Part shown: positions 26,349 to 35,793 of the stretch, piece by piece
How positions within the stretch are numbered: the stretch's first letter is position 1
Layout of the letters: every line of letters starts with the position of its first letter
DNA from: Promethearchaeota archaeon
GTDB lineage: Archaea; Asgardarchaeota; Lokiarchaeia; Sigyniarchaeales; SOKP01
Assembly (NCBI GenBank): GCA_030603385.1
Contig: JAUVXW010000008.1
Location: 62,001-126,000, forward strand
Length of the DNA stretch: 64,000 nucleotides
Direction of reading: 5' to 3'
The notes under the pieces: generated by a model
The model's input: only the letters and a program-made list of their open reading frames with translations
What the model was told of the DNA's origin: nothing
Database searches by the model: none
Translations under genes and position numbers: made by a program

Positions 26349-28097
26349 TCATTTCTTTACTAAGATTAGTTTATCTTCTTCAAGAATTATTTTATCTTTA
26401 TTTAAAGGACTGAAATTGTATGTACTTCTCATTGCATAAACGATTAAATCTCCAAATATTTTTAGTTTTAATGTTTTGAATAAATCATTTATCATTTGAA
26501 GATCTTCAGGAATTGATACACCAAAGAAAGGATTTAACAATAAATATATCGAAGCACCTAAAATTATACCAAAAAGTAAGCTAATTCTACTATTAAATGG
26601 GAAAAACCATAATATAAAAAACAGAATAAATAAATTTGGTACTAAGCGATATATTCTAATTTTATAATTTACTTTAAGCTTCCGTTTAAGTTGAAAGATT
26701 GTATAAGGTAACAGAAAGAAGGCGGATATCAACATCACTATCCCAATACCTAAGATCCCAAAAAGAAAAAGAAAAATTGGAGATAATCCTGTTATTATTA
26801 TGATTGTTATTAGAAAACCTCTTGCTGCGGAATTAGCATTTCCAGATCCTATTAGAGCATTTCCAAATAGGGTCGAATATCCATAAATAAACTGACCTAA
26901 AACTATAAGAATGAATAAAGTTTGTGCCATAGAAAAGATTTCGCTATTGAAAGTTCCTCCCTCCATAAATAGATCTCTATGTAAATAAAATAGCAATTCC
27001 CCTGAAAGGGCTACCATTGCAGTGAGAAACCCAAGAGCTAAAATGCTGGAAATTCTTGTTGAATCGTTAATTGAAGCCTCTACAGTACCATAACTCTCTT
27101 TAGCAAACGCTTCAGCAATCTCAATGCTCAATGGAGCAGAGTAATACAATATTACTGTTTTAACAGCTCCGTAAGTCATTAAGACAGTTAATAAACTCAA
27201 TGCTAACCCCTGATATTCAGGATCTGAAAATATAGCTAAATATATAGCAGTAAAAAAAAATAAAATATCTTCGAAAAATTTTGAATTTTGAATATTAGTT
27301 AGCATTGAATAGGCAGAATTTTTCATATATAGCAATATTTGATGTTCCTCAATTAATTGACTAATTTCTGGAGATGTTCTTTTTTTCATAGTCCTTGTTC
27401 TTAAACCTGCTTGAATTATTTCTTTAATTGAATAAGGGGCCTGCTTGCTAAAAAAAAAAGCAAATAAAAATAATGTAGTAATATTGAAAAACGGGTGAAA
27501 TGCAAACCAAAAAGGGCTGATATTAAAAGAGATAAAAATGTATCCCCAAAATAATAGAAAAATCCCTGCAAATATTGATAAAAATGCAATTATATCGTAT
27601 CTATTCTTAATTTCTAACCCAATTTGAAAAACATAGTTGCTATATATTAAAATAGAGCTAACTCCTGACGCAAAAATACATTCTCTTAATAATTGATTTG
27701 TTTGAACAAAACCAAAAATATAGGATATCATAATCATCCCAAGTCCTAATATCAACCCAACTAGAAACAGAATTTTCGAATAGGTTGCTGCTTTTAAACG
27801 CCCTAATTCTTCATTAACAATAAAGGCAGTTTTTATTTCTGCAATAAAATATCTTGAAATTCCTATCCCCATCAATCCTACAATACCGTTTATTGCGGTT
27901 GTTAATCCGAAATATTTTAACCCTTCCCATCCTGTACCTAATATTATGAAAACCCAAATACATCCCGCATTAATTAATGCAAAAAACATATAAAGAGATC
28001 CAGAAGTTATCACTCGCGAACTCCCTTCTTGCTCAAAGAACTTTCGATCTCTTGAGAAATCAATTTTAAGTTCTTTTCTCTCTGGTATTTTTTCCAT
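26349..28097 (-). CDS. MOP-superfamily flippase-like membrane protein
   Basis: The 582-residue protein has about 12-14 hydrophobic helices, in two halves joined by a charged loop near 225-260. This is the layout of polysaccharide/lipid-oligosaccharide flippases and MATE-like exporters (MOP superfamily). Asp/Glu-poor helices and the GNALIGSGNANSAARGF segment in the second half fit the fold. Substrate cannot be inferred; no glycosyltransferases are nearby. The start ATG is at 28097. Confidence 0.65.
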   Translation of the reverse strand: MEKIPERKELKIDFSRDRKFFEQEGSSRVITSGSLYMFFALINAGCIWVFIILGTGWEGLKYFGLTTAINGIVGLMGIGISRYFIAEIKTAFIVNEELGRLKAATYSKILFLVGLILGLGMIMISYIFGFVQTNQLLRECIFASGVSSILIYSNYVFQIGLEIKNRYDIIAFLSIFAGIFLLFWGYIFISFNISPFWFAFHPFFNITTLFLFAFFFSKQAPYSIKEIIQAGLRTRTMKKRTSPEISQLIEEHQILLYMKNSAYSMLTNIQNSKFFEDILFFFTAIYLAIFSDPEYQGLALSLLTVLMTYGAVKTVILYYSAPLSIEIAEAFAKESYGTVEASINDSTRISSILALGFLTAMVALSGELLFYLHRDLFMEGGTFNSEIFSMAQTLFILIVLGQFIYGYSTLFGNALIGSGNANSAARGFLITIIIITGLSPIFLFLFGILGIGIVMLISAFFLLPYTIFQLKRKLKVNYKIRIYRLVPNLFILFFILWFFPFNSRISLLFGIILGASIYLLLNPFFGVSIPEDLQMINDLFKTLKLKIFGDLIVYAMRSTYNFSPLNKDKIILEEDKLILVKK

Positions 28098-28283
28098 AAA
28101 TAATAAGCTATCTCTTAACTAATTATTCAATATGAATTTTTTAGTTAAAAAAAAGTTTTAGAAAAAATCTAAAAACATGTAAAAGAATAGAGTTGCCCAT
28201 CTTATTTATCTAGTAATAATAGAGAATTTTATGATTGACTGTTTTTACTACATAATATTATTAAAGATAATCAGATGAGTTAA

Positions 28284-28457
28284 ATGGTTGGTAAAGATAT
28301 TATATGTGAGAATTGTGGAGAAAATACTGACTCAGAAATATTTAATTGTGAAGATTGTAGTAATATTCTCTGCGATACGTGTAGTAACATCTGTAAAAAA
28401 TGTGGAAGCTATTTATGTGATAATTGCTATCATGAACATAAAAAAAACTGTAAATAA
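28284..28457 (+). CDS. Cys-rich zinc-binding mini-protein, 57 aa
   Basis: A 57-codon frame (ATG 28284 to TAA 28455-28457) encodes five CxxC pairs (C-ENC, C-EDC, C-DTC, C-KKC, C-DNC) plus a final Cys and two His. This is a B-box or double zinc-ribbon-like arrangement. It directly abuts the ATG of the GIY-YIG gene (TAAATG), so the two are almost certainly co-translated. Such small proteins commonly mediate nucleic acid or protein contacts. It is shorter than common gene-calling cutoffs. Confidence 0.75.
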   Translation: MVGKDIICENCGENTDSEIFNCEDCSNILCDTCSNICKKCGSYLCDNCYHEHKKNCK

Positions 28458-28853
28458 ATGAAAGGTTCTTATATTTTAGTTATTCACATTCCTGAAATGA
28501 TTGAAATAACTATTGGTGCTTTAGACAGCGTCTTATTTGACAAAGGGTTTTATTTATATATTGGATCTGCTATGGGCGGTTATGGTTCAAATACCTTAGA
28601 AAATAGAGTAAAAAGACATATTTCACCTTCAAATAATAAAAAAACTCACTGGCATATTGATTACTTATTAAATTATGAGAAAAGTATTATAACACAGTTA
28701 TACTTAATTCCTTCATTATATCGTCTAGAGTGTATAATTGCTAAAGAAATGATGGAGTTTTCAGACGATATTATTGAAGATTTTGGATCATCTGATTGTA
28801 TGTGCAACAGCCATTTATTTTATTTCCAGCAATTTAAAGAGTTTAGATATTAA
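28458..28853 (+). CDS. DUF123 GIY-YIG family protein (Uri superfamily endonuclease)
   Basis: The 131-residue protein has the DUF123 pattern: GSYIL, then GFYLYIGSAMGGYGSNTLENRVKRH, HWHIDYLL, LECIIA, and FGSSDCMCNSHLF near the C-terminus. FYLYIGSA is the GIY-YIG strand pair. The family is widespread in archaea, sometimes fused to endonuclease III. A nuclease role is inferred from fold. It follows the Cys-rich mini-protein without a gap. Confidence 0.85.
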   Translation: MKGSYILVIHIPEMIEITIGALDSVLFDKGFYLYIGSAMGGYGSNTLENRVKRHISPSNNKKTHWHIDYLLNYEKSIITQLYLIPSLYRLECIIAKEMMEFSDDIIEDFGSSDCMCNSHLFYFQQFKEFRY

Positions 28854-29111
28854 AGTAATTTAACTCAAAAAAAATAATAATAAAAATGTAAAAATTATCG
28901 TATGGAGAATATTGAAGGGAAAAGTCAAAAATTTAAAACATAATATTTGATTAAGGATTACGATTAGATTGTGAGTAACTGTTTCCAATCAGATTTATTG
29001 AAGTACATTTTGATATTTTTGAAAAATTAAATAAAATCCTTAAAATTTTTTAAACTTGCAATTGAATTTTACATATCAGAAATCAAAATAAAAAAATAAA
29101 AAGTGAAAAAT

Positions 29112-30050
29112 ATGGGAATGTTAGATGGAAAAGTTGCCATAATAACTGGCGCTGGTCGTGGTCTTGGTCGTGAGGAAGCCTTACTATTTGCTAAGGAGGG
29201 ATGTAATTTATTAGTAAACGATTTAGGCGGCAGTTTTGATGGTAGTGGGGCTGAAGCTAAGGTTGCTGATGAAATTGCAGAAGAATGTAAAAAATTGGGA
29301 GTTAAAGCTGTAGGAAATTATGATTCAGTCACTGATTTTAATAAGGCAAAAGCAATGATTGATCAAGCAATTTCTGAATACGGAAAGTTAGATATTGTTG
29401 TAAATAATGCTGGAATTTTACGGGATAGGATGCTTTTTAATATGACAGAGAAAGAGTTTGATGATGTTATAGCTGTACATTTGAAAGGTACGTTTAACAT
29501 GACTCGTCATGTTTCTTCATATTTTAGAGAACAAGGAAAGGCTAATCCCGATTTAGGTGTTTTTGGGAGAATAATCAATACTGCTTCAGATGCGGGTTTA
29601 TTAGGAAATGTGGGTCAAACTAATTATGGTGCTGCAAAAGCAGGTATTGCTGCCTTTACAAATATCGCCTCAATGGAATTAGGTAAATATGCTACGGTTA
29701 ATTGTATTGTGCCTGTAGCTAGAACGAGACTCACAACAGATGCAACACCGACAATGGTAGGGACAATGAGTATGAAAGATAAAAGAGGTTTTGATATCTT
29801 CAATCCCACTAATGTTGCTCCTATGGTTGCATTTCTAGCTTCAGATCATGCAATTAAGATTACAGGAGAAGTTTTCAGAGTGGTAGGTGATCGGGTTTTC
29901 TCATTAATAGGGTGGACTACCTATAAGCAAATAGATAACAATGGAGAACCGTTCTCTCCTCAAATTTTAGCAGAACGAGTTCAAGAAGAATTATTAAAAG
30001 GTAAACCTAAAAAAGAGACTTTAGCAAGTTCACTTGCATCTTTAATGTAA
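29112..30050 (+). CDS. Short-chain dehydrogenase/reductase
   Basis: The 312-residue SDR has the NAD(P) loop TGAGRGLG, NDLGG, NNAG, and the catalytic tetrad residues in INTASD...QTNYGAAKAG (Ser, Tyr, Lys). The extended C-terminus (GWTTYKQ...) resembles SDRs of the peroxisomal multifunctional enzyme/hydroxyacyl-CoA dehydrogenase group. It likely reduces a 3-oxoacyl or similar carbonyl substrate. GTG at 29103 is an alternative start, but it forms part of GTGA six bases before the ATG. Codon use is richer in GC than average, as in highly expressed genes. A long T-tract follows. Confidence 0.87.
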   Translation: MGMLDGKVAIITGAGRGLGREEALLFAKEGCNLLVNDLGGSFDGSGAEAKVADEIAEECKKLGVKAVGNYDSVTDFNKAKAMIDQAISEYGKLDIVVNNAGILRDRMLFNMTEKEFDDVIAVHLKGTFNMTRHVSSYFREQGKANPDLGVFGRIINTASDAGLLGNVGQTNYGAAKAGIAAFTNIASMELGKYATVNCIVPVARTRLTTDATPTMVGTMSMKDKRGFDIFNPTNVAPMVAFLASDHAIKITGEVFRVVGDRVFSLIGWTTYKQIDNNGEPFSPQILAERVQEELLKGKPKKETLASSLASLM

Positions 30051-30061
30051 ATGTAATTTCA

Positions 30062-30077
30062 TTTTTTTTTTTTTTTT
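30062..30077 (+). terminator. Long T-tract terminator after the SDR
   Basis: About sixteen consecutive T follow the SDR stop by some ten bases, the longest such run in the window. It lies between convergent genes. Archaeal RNA polymerase terminates at such tracts. Confidence 0.55.
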
Positions 30078-30105
30078 ACACTGAAGAATAATCTTTTTGT
30101 GAATG

Positions 30106-30612
30106 TTATTTGTCAATTAAATCATTAAAGAATTTATCATCAAAGTGATCTTTTTCTTCAGTATCTCCTTTCTCATCTTTGTACGAATAATAGAGGGCTA
30201 AAAACGTTCCCGTTAATAGACCAATAACTGCTCCAGAAAGAAAGGTATATCCTACATACAAAAAGAAAACAATTATATGCCCCCCAATAGTTATCATTAC
30301 TAAAATCGTCTGGTATAAACTAATAAATACACAAGCTAAAATACCTCCAGAAATCCCTACAATAATACCATATTTTAAGAATTCTTGATGTGGTTTTCGA
30401 TTTCTAAAAAAGTTTAATAGCCCAAAAATAGATCCTAATAAAAATTCAAGATCAGCAAAAAGGACAACTCCAAAAAAAAGTATTTCTCCTACTATCATAG
30501 ATATAATTGAAATTATAACATAACATATGGTAGTAATTAACGCAGAAATCCATATGCCCCATTTTACATTCTTTTCTTTAATTATATTAATTACGTCACT
30601 CATTTTTCTCAT
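30106..30612 (-). CDS. Four-helix membrane protein
   Basis: A 168-residue protein with about four TM helices (near 17-40, 43-62, 83-105, 110-140) and an acidic C-terminal tail. Gly-rich helices and pairs suggest a small integral membrane protein of unknown function. It is convergent with the SDR. Confidence 0.65.
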   Translation of the reverse strand: MRKMSDVINIIKEKNVKWGIWISALITTICYVIISIISMIVGEILFFGVVLFADLEFLLGSIFGLLNFFRNRKPHQEFLKYGIIVGISGGILACVFISLYQTILVMITIGGHIIVFFLYVGYTFLSGAVIGLLTGTFLALYYSYKDEKGDTEEKDHFDDKFFNDLIDK

Positions 30613-30979
30613 TAAAAGATAGGTTATATTAAGAAAATGAAAAAAGAATATGTTAAGTATATTACTAATTTTTTAATAATAGGGAACTTAACTGTATTTT
30701 TAAATTTTTTAATCATCACAACGTCATCTTGAAACCTAAGGAAATTCATTCCTTTGAATGTTTTATTCAAGTTTTTATCCTTTAACATCCCTTTCTTTAT
30801 AGTGTCTGAAGATAATGTGTATCATGGAAATAATCGAATTTTATGGATTTATTTAGAAGAAGTTAAAAAATGATAAATAGCTTTTTTAATTTAGATTTGT
30901 ATATTTATTTATAAAATTACACCTTACATAATAATTAAAGAATTTATAATCTCACAAAATCAAAATTGGAATGAGTTAA
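30613..30979. other. Intergenic region before the Roadblock gene
   Basis: These 367 bp hold no supported gene. A short T/A-rich tract near 30895-30915 (TTTATTTATAAAATT) could serve as TATA box for the Roadblock gene about 70 bp downstream. Confidence 0.35.
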
Positions 30980-31333
30980 ATGAGTGAAAGAATAACAGAA
31001 ATACTTGATTCTTTAAAGGCGATTAAAGGAGTTCATGGGGCGGCTCTTATTGAGAAATTTGGTTTAATTAGAGGTAGCGCATTACCCGGATGGGTAGACC
31101 CAGAAGCTGTAGCTGCTATGGTGACCTTAATTTTGAAAGCAAGTCAAAGAGCAACTAAAGAATTAGAACAAGGGCAATTCTTTAGTGCGATAATAGAGTC
31201 TGAGAAGGGAAAAATACTTTTTAGCGAAATCGAGGGTAATATTCTCACGATAATAACTACAAAAGAAGCTAAGCTTGGTATAATTAATCTAAAATTGGAT
31301 GCTGCTAGTAATGAAATCAGAAAAGGGTTATAA
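30980..31333 (+). CDS. Roadblock/LC7 domain protein
   Basis: The 117-residue protein has the Roadblock/LC7 fold pattern: an N-terminal helix, GVHGAALIEKFGLIRGSA, a long central helix, and two final strands (FFSAIIESEKGKILFSEI, LTIITTKEAKLGII). Such proteins regulate small GTPases of the Ras/Rag and MglA types as dimers. Asgard genomes have many. It may partner the MglA-like GTPase at 46087, though this is not adjacent. The start ATG is clear. Confidence 0.85.
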   Translation: MSERITEILDSLKAIKGVHGAALIEKFGLIRGSALPGWVDPEAVAAMVTLILKASQRATKELEQGQFFSAIIESEKGKILFSEIEGNILTIITTKEAKLGIINLKLDAASNEIRKGL

Positions 31334-31364
31334 TTTTTTCTCTATTTTTTTAAATTAAAATATC

Positions 31365-32849
31365 TTATATAATTATTCCAATTTGCTTCAGCATTTTGAA
31401 CATTATTCTTCTAGTAATTTCTGGGTCAGCTTGTCCCTTAGTTTTACCCATAACTCTACCTATTAAAGCTTCAATTGCTTTTGGATTTTTACGACAATCT
31501 TCAACGATTTTCGGGTTTTCTTTAATTACTTCTTTACAATTTCCTTCAATAATTTCTTCATTAGAAATTCTCTTTTTACCTTTCTTCTCAATTATTTTAG
31601 AAATAGAAGAACCATTCATCATTTCACTTATGAATGTTTTTGCTATTTTAGTGGTAATCTTTCCTTCATTAATGTTGTTGATTAAATCAACTACCAGTTT
31701 GGGTTGAACTTTTGTTTCTGTTATTGTCTTATTTTGCTCATTTAAATGCCGCAATATATCATTCATCAGCCAATTACAAAATTGTTTATACTCATTCGGG
31801 CCGAACGATGGGTCAGAATTCACTCCATCTTCATAAAAGTCAGCGATATCTTTATCTAGAACTAAATTCTCTGAGTCAAATTCTGATAAATTATAATCTC
31901 TTTGAAGTCTTATTGCTCTCTCGTTTGGCATTTCTGGTAATTTATCTTTAACTTGCTGGATGAAATCTTTATCAATTGCTATTGGAACTAAATCTTGTTC
32001 AGGAAAGTAGCGATAATCTTCTTCAAATTCTTTCATTCTTAGCGAAATAGTAATCCTTCTTTTATCGTCCCAATGTCTTGTTTCCTGGGTTAGCTTCTTA
32101 CCTCGTTTTAATAGATTTCTTTGTCTCTGAATTTCCCACTTTAACGCACGTTCTACTTCCTTAAAACTGCTAATATTTTTAACCTCACTTCGCTCATGTC
32201 CTTTAATTGATATATTAGCATCCACTCGAGCAGCTCCAGTTAAGTCTAAATTTGATATCCTTGTATATTGAACAATTGACTTTAATTGTTTGAGAAACTC
32301 TCTCGCTTCTTCAGGAGATCTAATAACTGGTTCGGATACGATTTCAATAAGACAAACACCAGATCGATTGTAATCCACTAAAGTATATGGAGATGTCGCG
32401 ATTGACCCTTTATGTACCAATCTTGCTGGATCCTCTTCTAAATGGATTCTGTTAAGTCTTATCTCTTTTTTTTTGCCATTTATTTTAACTGTTATATTCC
32501 CTCTATCTGCGAAAGCTCTCCCTCCTGCTTTATTGTACTGACTTATCTGAAAGCCCTTTGGTAAGTCTACGTAGAAATAATTTTTCCGGAAGAAAAACAT
32601 TGAATCATTAATTTTACTATCTAATGCTAATGCAAGTCTTGTAGCAAATTCGATTGCTCTTTCGTTTATCACAGGCAATGATCCCGGTAACCCTAAACAA
32701 ATGGGACAATTATGAGAATTTGGTTCAGCTCCTCTATAATCTGCATTACAACTGCAGAATAGTTTAGTTTTCAAATTGGTGAGTTGAATATGAACTTCTA
32801 ATCCAATTATCACGTCTTCATAATTAGAACTCACTCTAATTCCCTCCAT
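31365..32849 (-). CDS. gatB: Aspartyl/glutamyl-tRNA amidotransferase subunit B
   Basis: This 494-residue GatB has IGLEVHIQL near the start, zinc-binding Cys pairs in LFCSCNADY and NCPICLGLPG, the FYVDLPKGFQISQYN block and the YqeY-like C-terminal helical domain. It contacts misacylated tRNA and activates it for amidation with ammonia supplied by GatA. It overlaps gatA by 14 bp. GatC is not visible in the window. The same operon direction includes AsnRS, so the need for GatAB here is interesting. Confidence 0.95.
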   Translation of the reverse strand: MEGIRVSSNYEDVIIGLEVHIQLTNLKTKLFCSCNADYRGAEPNSHNCPICLGLPGSLPVINERAIEFATRLALALDSKINDSMFFFRKNYFYVDLPKGFQISQYNKAGGRAFADRGNITVKINGKKKEIRLNRIHLEEDPARLVHKGSIATSPYTLVDYNRSGVCLIEIVSEPVIRSPEEAREFLKQLKSIVQYTRISNLDLTGAARVDANISIKGHERSEVKNISSFKEVERALKWEIQRQRNLLKRGKKLTQETRHWDDKRRITISLRMKEFEEDYRYFPEQDLVPIAIDKDFIQQVKDKLPEMPNERAIRLQRDYNLSEFDSENLVLDKDIADFYEDGVNSDPSFGPNEYKQFCNWLMNDILRHLNEQNKTITETKVQPKLVVDLINNINEGKITTKIAKTFISEMMNGSSISKIIEKKGKKRISNEEIIEGNCKEVIKENPKIVEDCRKNPKAIEALIGRVMGKTKGQADPEITRRIMFKMLKQIGIII

Positions 32850-34317
32850 CTTTAATAGGAGCTAGTTTCCTAAAGAAATTTAATTCTTTCTCAAGTAAAT
32901 ATCCGATATTGAGAATTATTTTTTCACTGAAATAATTACCAATAATTTGAAATCCAATCGGAAGGCCTTTCGTATCAAATCCACATGGAATCGAAAGAGC
33001 AGGTAAACCCGCAAGATTCACGGGACAAGTTAAAATATCCATAAAATACATCTGTAATGGGTCATTTACTAATTCTCCAATTTTGAATGCCGTGGTGGGC
33101 ATTGTAGGGCATACGATAGCATCACATTGATTTAAAGCATTTTGAAAGTCATTTTTAATAAGAGTTCTAACTTTCAATGCCTTAATATAAAACATATCAT
33201 AATAACCAGCAGATAGGGTATAACTTCCTAGTATAATCCTTCTCCTTACTTCCCTTCCAAATCTTTCACCCCGAGTTTTACTATAAACCTCATATAAATC
33301 TCCACTAAGATCACTGCTCATACTTCCGTATCTTAAACCATCATACCTAGCCAAATTCGAACTTGCTTCGCTCATTGCTATTAAATAATAAGTAGGAATC
33401 GCATATTCTAAATGTGGAAAGGAAATCTCAATTGTCTCAGCTCCTAAACTATTCAATTTATTAATGGCTCCTTTTACTTTATTTTTTACTTCCTTCTCCA
33501 AACCTTCACCAAAAAATTCTTTAGGAATCCCAAGAGTCATTTTTGAAATTGGGTTTTGAAGTTCTTCTGTGTATTTATCCACCTTAATATCAACTGTAGT
33601 GGAGTCTAAAGGATCATAACCAGCAATGATTTCTAATAATATTGCTGTGTCATATACACATCTTGATATAGGTCCAATTTGATCTAACGAATTTGCATAT
33701 GAAACTAATCCATATCTAGAAACTCTCCCATATGTTGGTTTTAAACCCACTACACCACAATAAGAAGCGGGACATCTAATACTTCCCCCTGTATCACTTC
33801 CTAGTGAAACTGGCGTTTGACCTGAAGCTACACATGAACCCGATCCTCCACTTGATCCTCCCGGAACTCTTTCTAGGTCCCAAGGATTATAAGTTGGGCC
33901 ATAACAACTATTTTCAGTAGAAGAGCCCATAGCAAATTCATCCATATTTGTACGACCCACACATATTGCTCCTTCCTTTTCGATTAAACGGTTAATAACA
34001 GTAGCATTATAAGGTGGATAATATCCTTCTAAAATCTTAGAGCCACAAGTAGTAGGACTATCCTTAATACAAATAAGATCTTTTATTCCCATAGGTAATC
34101 CATAAAGTCTCCCTACAGGCTTACCTTTATTTAATTTTTCATCTAATTGTTTTGCTTTGTTTAGTGCTTTTTCTTTAGATAGGTGAACAAAAGAATGTAA
34201 TTTGTCTTCAGTTTTTTCTATTCTTTCATAAATTTGGTATATTAATTCTTCGATGGTAATTTCTTTACTCTTTATTTTCTCAATTAGTTCATATGCCATG
34301 TATTCATAGAGTTTCAT
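32836..34317 (-). CDS. gatA: Aspartyl/glutamyl-tRNA amidotransferase subunit A
   Basis: The 493-residue amidase has the Ser-cisSer-Lys triad: Lys in GLPMGIKDL, the GGSSGGSGSCVASG loop and SDTGGSIRCPAS. It hydrolyses glutamine and passes ammonia to GatB. The motif order and length are those of GatA rather than other amidases. The ATG at 34317 sits about 22 bp behind a TATA-like sequence, so the gatA-gatB transcript is probably leaderless. gatB follows with overlapping frames. Confidence 0.95.
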   Translation of the reverse strand: MKLYEYMAYELIEKIKSKEITIEELIYQIYERIEKTEDKLHSFVHLSKEKALNKAKQLDEKLNKGKPVGRLYGLPMGIKDLICIKDSPTTCGSKILEGYYPPYNATVINRLIEKEGAICVGRTNMDEFAMGSSTENSCYGPTYNPWDLERVPGGSSGGSGSCVASGQTPVSLGSDTGGSIRCPASYCGVVGLKPTYGRVSRYGLVSYANSLDQIGPISRCVYDTAILLEIIAGYDPLDSTTVDIKVDKYTEELQNPISKMTLGIPKEFFGEGLEKEVKNKVKGAINKLNSLGAETIEISFPHLEYAIPTYYLIAMSEASSNLARYDGLRYGSMSSDLSGDLYEVYSKTRGERFGREVRRRIILGSYTLSAGYYDMFYIKALKVRTLIKNDFQNALNQCDAIVCPTMPTTAFKIGELVNDPLQMYFMDILTCPVNLAGLPALSIPCGFDTKGLPIGFQIIGNYFSEKIILNIGYLLEKELNFFRKLAPIKDGGN

Positions 34318-34333
34318 TTACAGCAAACCACAC

Positions 34334-34344
34334 TTTTAAATATT
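34334..34344 (-). promoter_or_regulatory. TATA box of the gatAB operon
   Basis: On the minus strand AATATTTAAAA is centred about 22 bp before the gatA ATG. This spacing predicts a leaderless mRNA. Confidence 0.45.
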
Positions 34345-34397
34345 GTAGGAAAAGGATCTATTTAATATCTCTTATTTGGTGTCATGAGTTCATTTTT

Positions 34398-35699
34398 TTA
34401 AGGTGCTTTTCTTAACATAGTTCTGGGGAATGGAATGGCATCTTTAATATTATCTAACCCACATAACCACATAATAACTCTCTCAACACCTAAACCATAA
34501 CCAGAATGAGGTACACTGCCATAACGCCTCAATTCAAAGTACCACTCATAATTTTTTGGATCTTCCCCGTCAGCTTCTAATCTCTTTATCATATTCTCTA
34601 GTAATAAAGAACGCTCTGAACCACCAACAATTTCACAATATCTTTCTGGCGCTAACATGTCAAAACATAATGCTTCTTTAGGATTTTCTTCACTTGGTGG
34701 TTTATAAAAACCCATAATTTCTGTGGGATAATGCGTGACAACAACAGGAACTTTGAAATGTTCAGCAATTTTCGTTTCTTCCATAGTTCTTAAATCTTTA
34801 CCCCAAGGAACATTCATTTTATATTTTGTATTAAGGATATCTAAAGCTTCTGAATATTTTATAGTTGGATATTCAGCTTCTGTATAATGCTCTAACAATT
34901 TAATATCTCTCTCTAAAATTTCTAGTTCTTTTTTATTATGCTTCAATACTTCTTTCACAATAAACCTAATTTCATCTTTAGCAACTTCTGTAACTTCATC
35001 AAGTTGCATCCACGCAGCTTCCATTTCTGCCATCCAGAATTCTGATAAATGTCTTGATGTTTTTGATTTTTCTGCTCTAAACGTTGGACCCATATTGTAA
35101 ATTTTACCTAATGAAAAAATACCTGCTTCAGCATATAATTGCCATGTTTGACTAAGATATGTTATGTCGTCAAAATATTTAACCTCAAATAGGGTGGCTC
35201 CACCTTCAGATTGGTTGGGTTGGAAAATAGGTGCATCAAATTTATAATAACCATGACTTCTAAAAAATTCATGTATAGCTCCAACAACTGTATGCCTGAT
35301 TTTTAGAATTGCATTTAATTTTCTTGATCTTATCCAAAGATGCCTATTATCATATAAAAGCTCTGGTGATTGATGTTCTGTAATTGGAAACGGTTCAGCT
35401 ATTTGAACGATTTGTAAATCTGACACAGAAACCTCATAACCCGTTGGAGCTCTTTCATCCTCCTTTAGATCCCCTGAAATTTTAACCGAAGATTCAATTG
35501 TTAACTTTTCAGCTTTCTCAAATATCTCTGGGCTCTTAGCTTTTGATATAACACATTGTATTATGTCCGATTCATCCCTTAGGACTATAAATACAAATTT
35601 ATTTGATTTTCTTTCTCTATATACCCAACCTCTTAAATTCACATTAGAATCTTCTTGTTTTAACGATTCTTCAATGGTTGTATATTTTAAATCCTTCAT
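34398..35699 (-). CDS. asnS: Asparaginyl-tRNA synthetase
   Basis: The 433-residue class II enzyme has an N-terminal OB fold (LRGWVYRERKSNKFVFIVLRD), motif 2 in FRAEKSKTSRHLSEFWMAEME and motif 3 in GYGLGVERVIMWL. RHLSEFWM is the asparaginyl form; the related aspartyl enzymes have a different sequence here. It charges tRNA(Asn). It lies upstream of gatA on the same strand with a separate promoter region. Having AsnRS and GatAB side by side is redundant unless GatAB serves another tRNA. Confidence 0.92.
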   Translation of the reverse strand: MKDLKYTTIEESLKQEDSNVNLRGWVYRERKSNKFVFIVLRDESDIIQCVISKAKSPEIFEKAEKLTIESSVKISGDLKEDERAPTGYEVSVSDLQIVQIAEPFPITEHQSPELLYDNRHLWIRSRKLNAILKIRHTVVGAIHEFFRSHGYYKFDAPIFQPNQSEGGATLFEVKYFDDITYLSQTWQLYAEAGIFSLGKIYNMGPTFRAEKSKTSRHLSEFWMAEMEAAWMQLDEVTEVAKDEIRFIVKEVLKHNKKELEILERDIKLLEHYTEAEYPTIKYSEALDILNTKYKMNVPWGKDLRTMEETKIAEHFKVPVVVTHYPTEIMGFYKPPSEENPKEALCFDMLAPERYCEIVGGSERSLLLENMIKRLEADGEDPKNYEWYFELRRYGSVPHSGYGLGVERVIMWLCGLDNIKDAIPFPRTMLRKAP

Positions 35700-35793
35700 T
35701 TTTGAATTGTGAGAATGTTTTATGAATTTAAACTTACAATACTAGTAGAAATAAGCGATTTCTAAAAAATTTGACTGATTTTAATTCTAAAAT

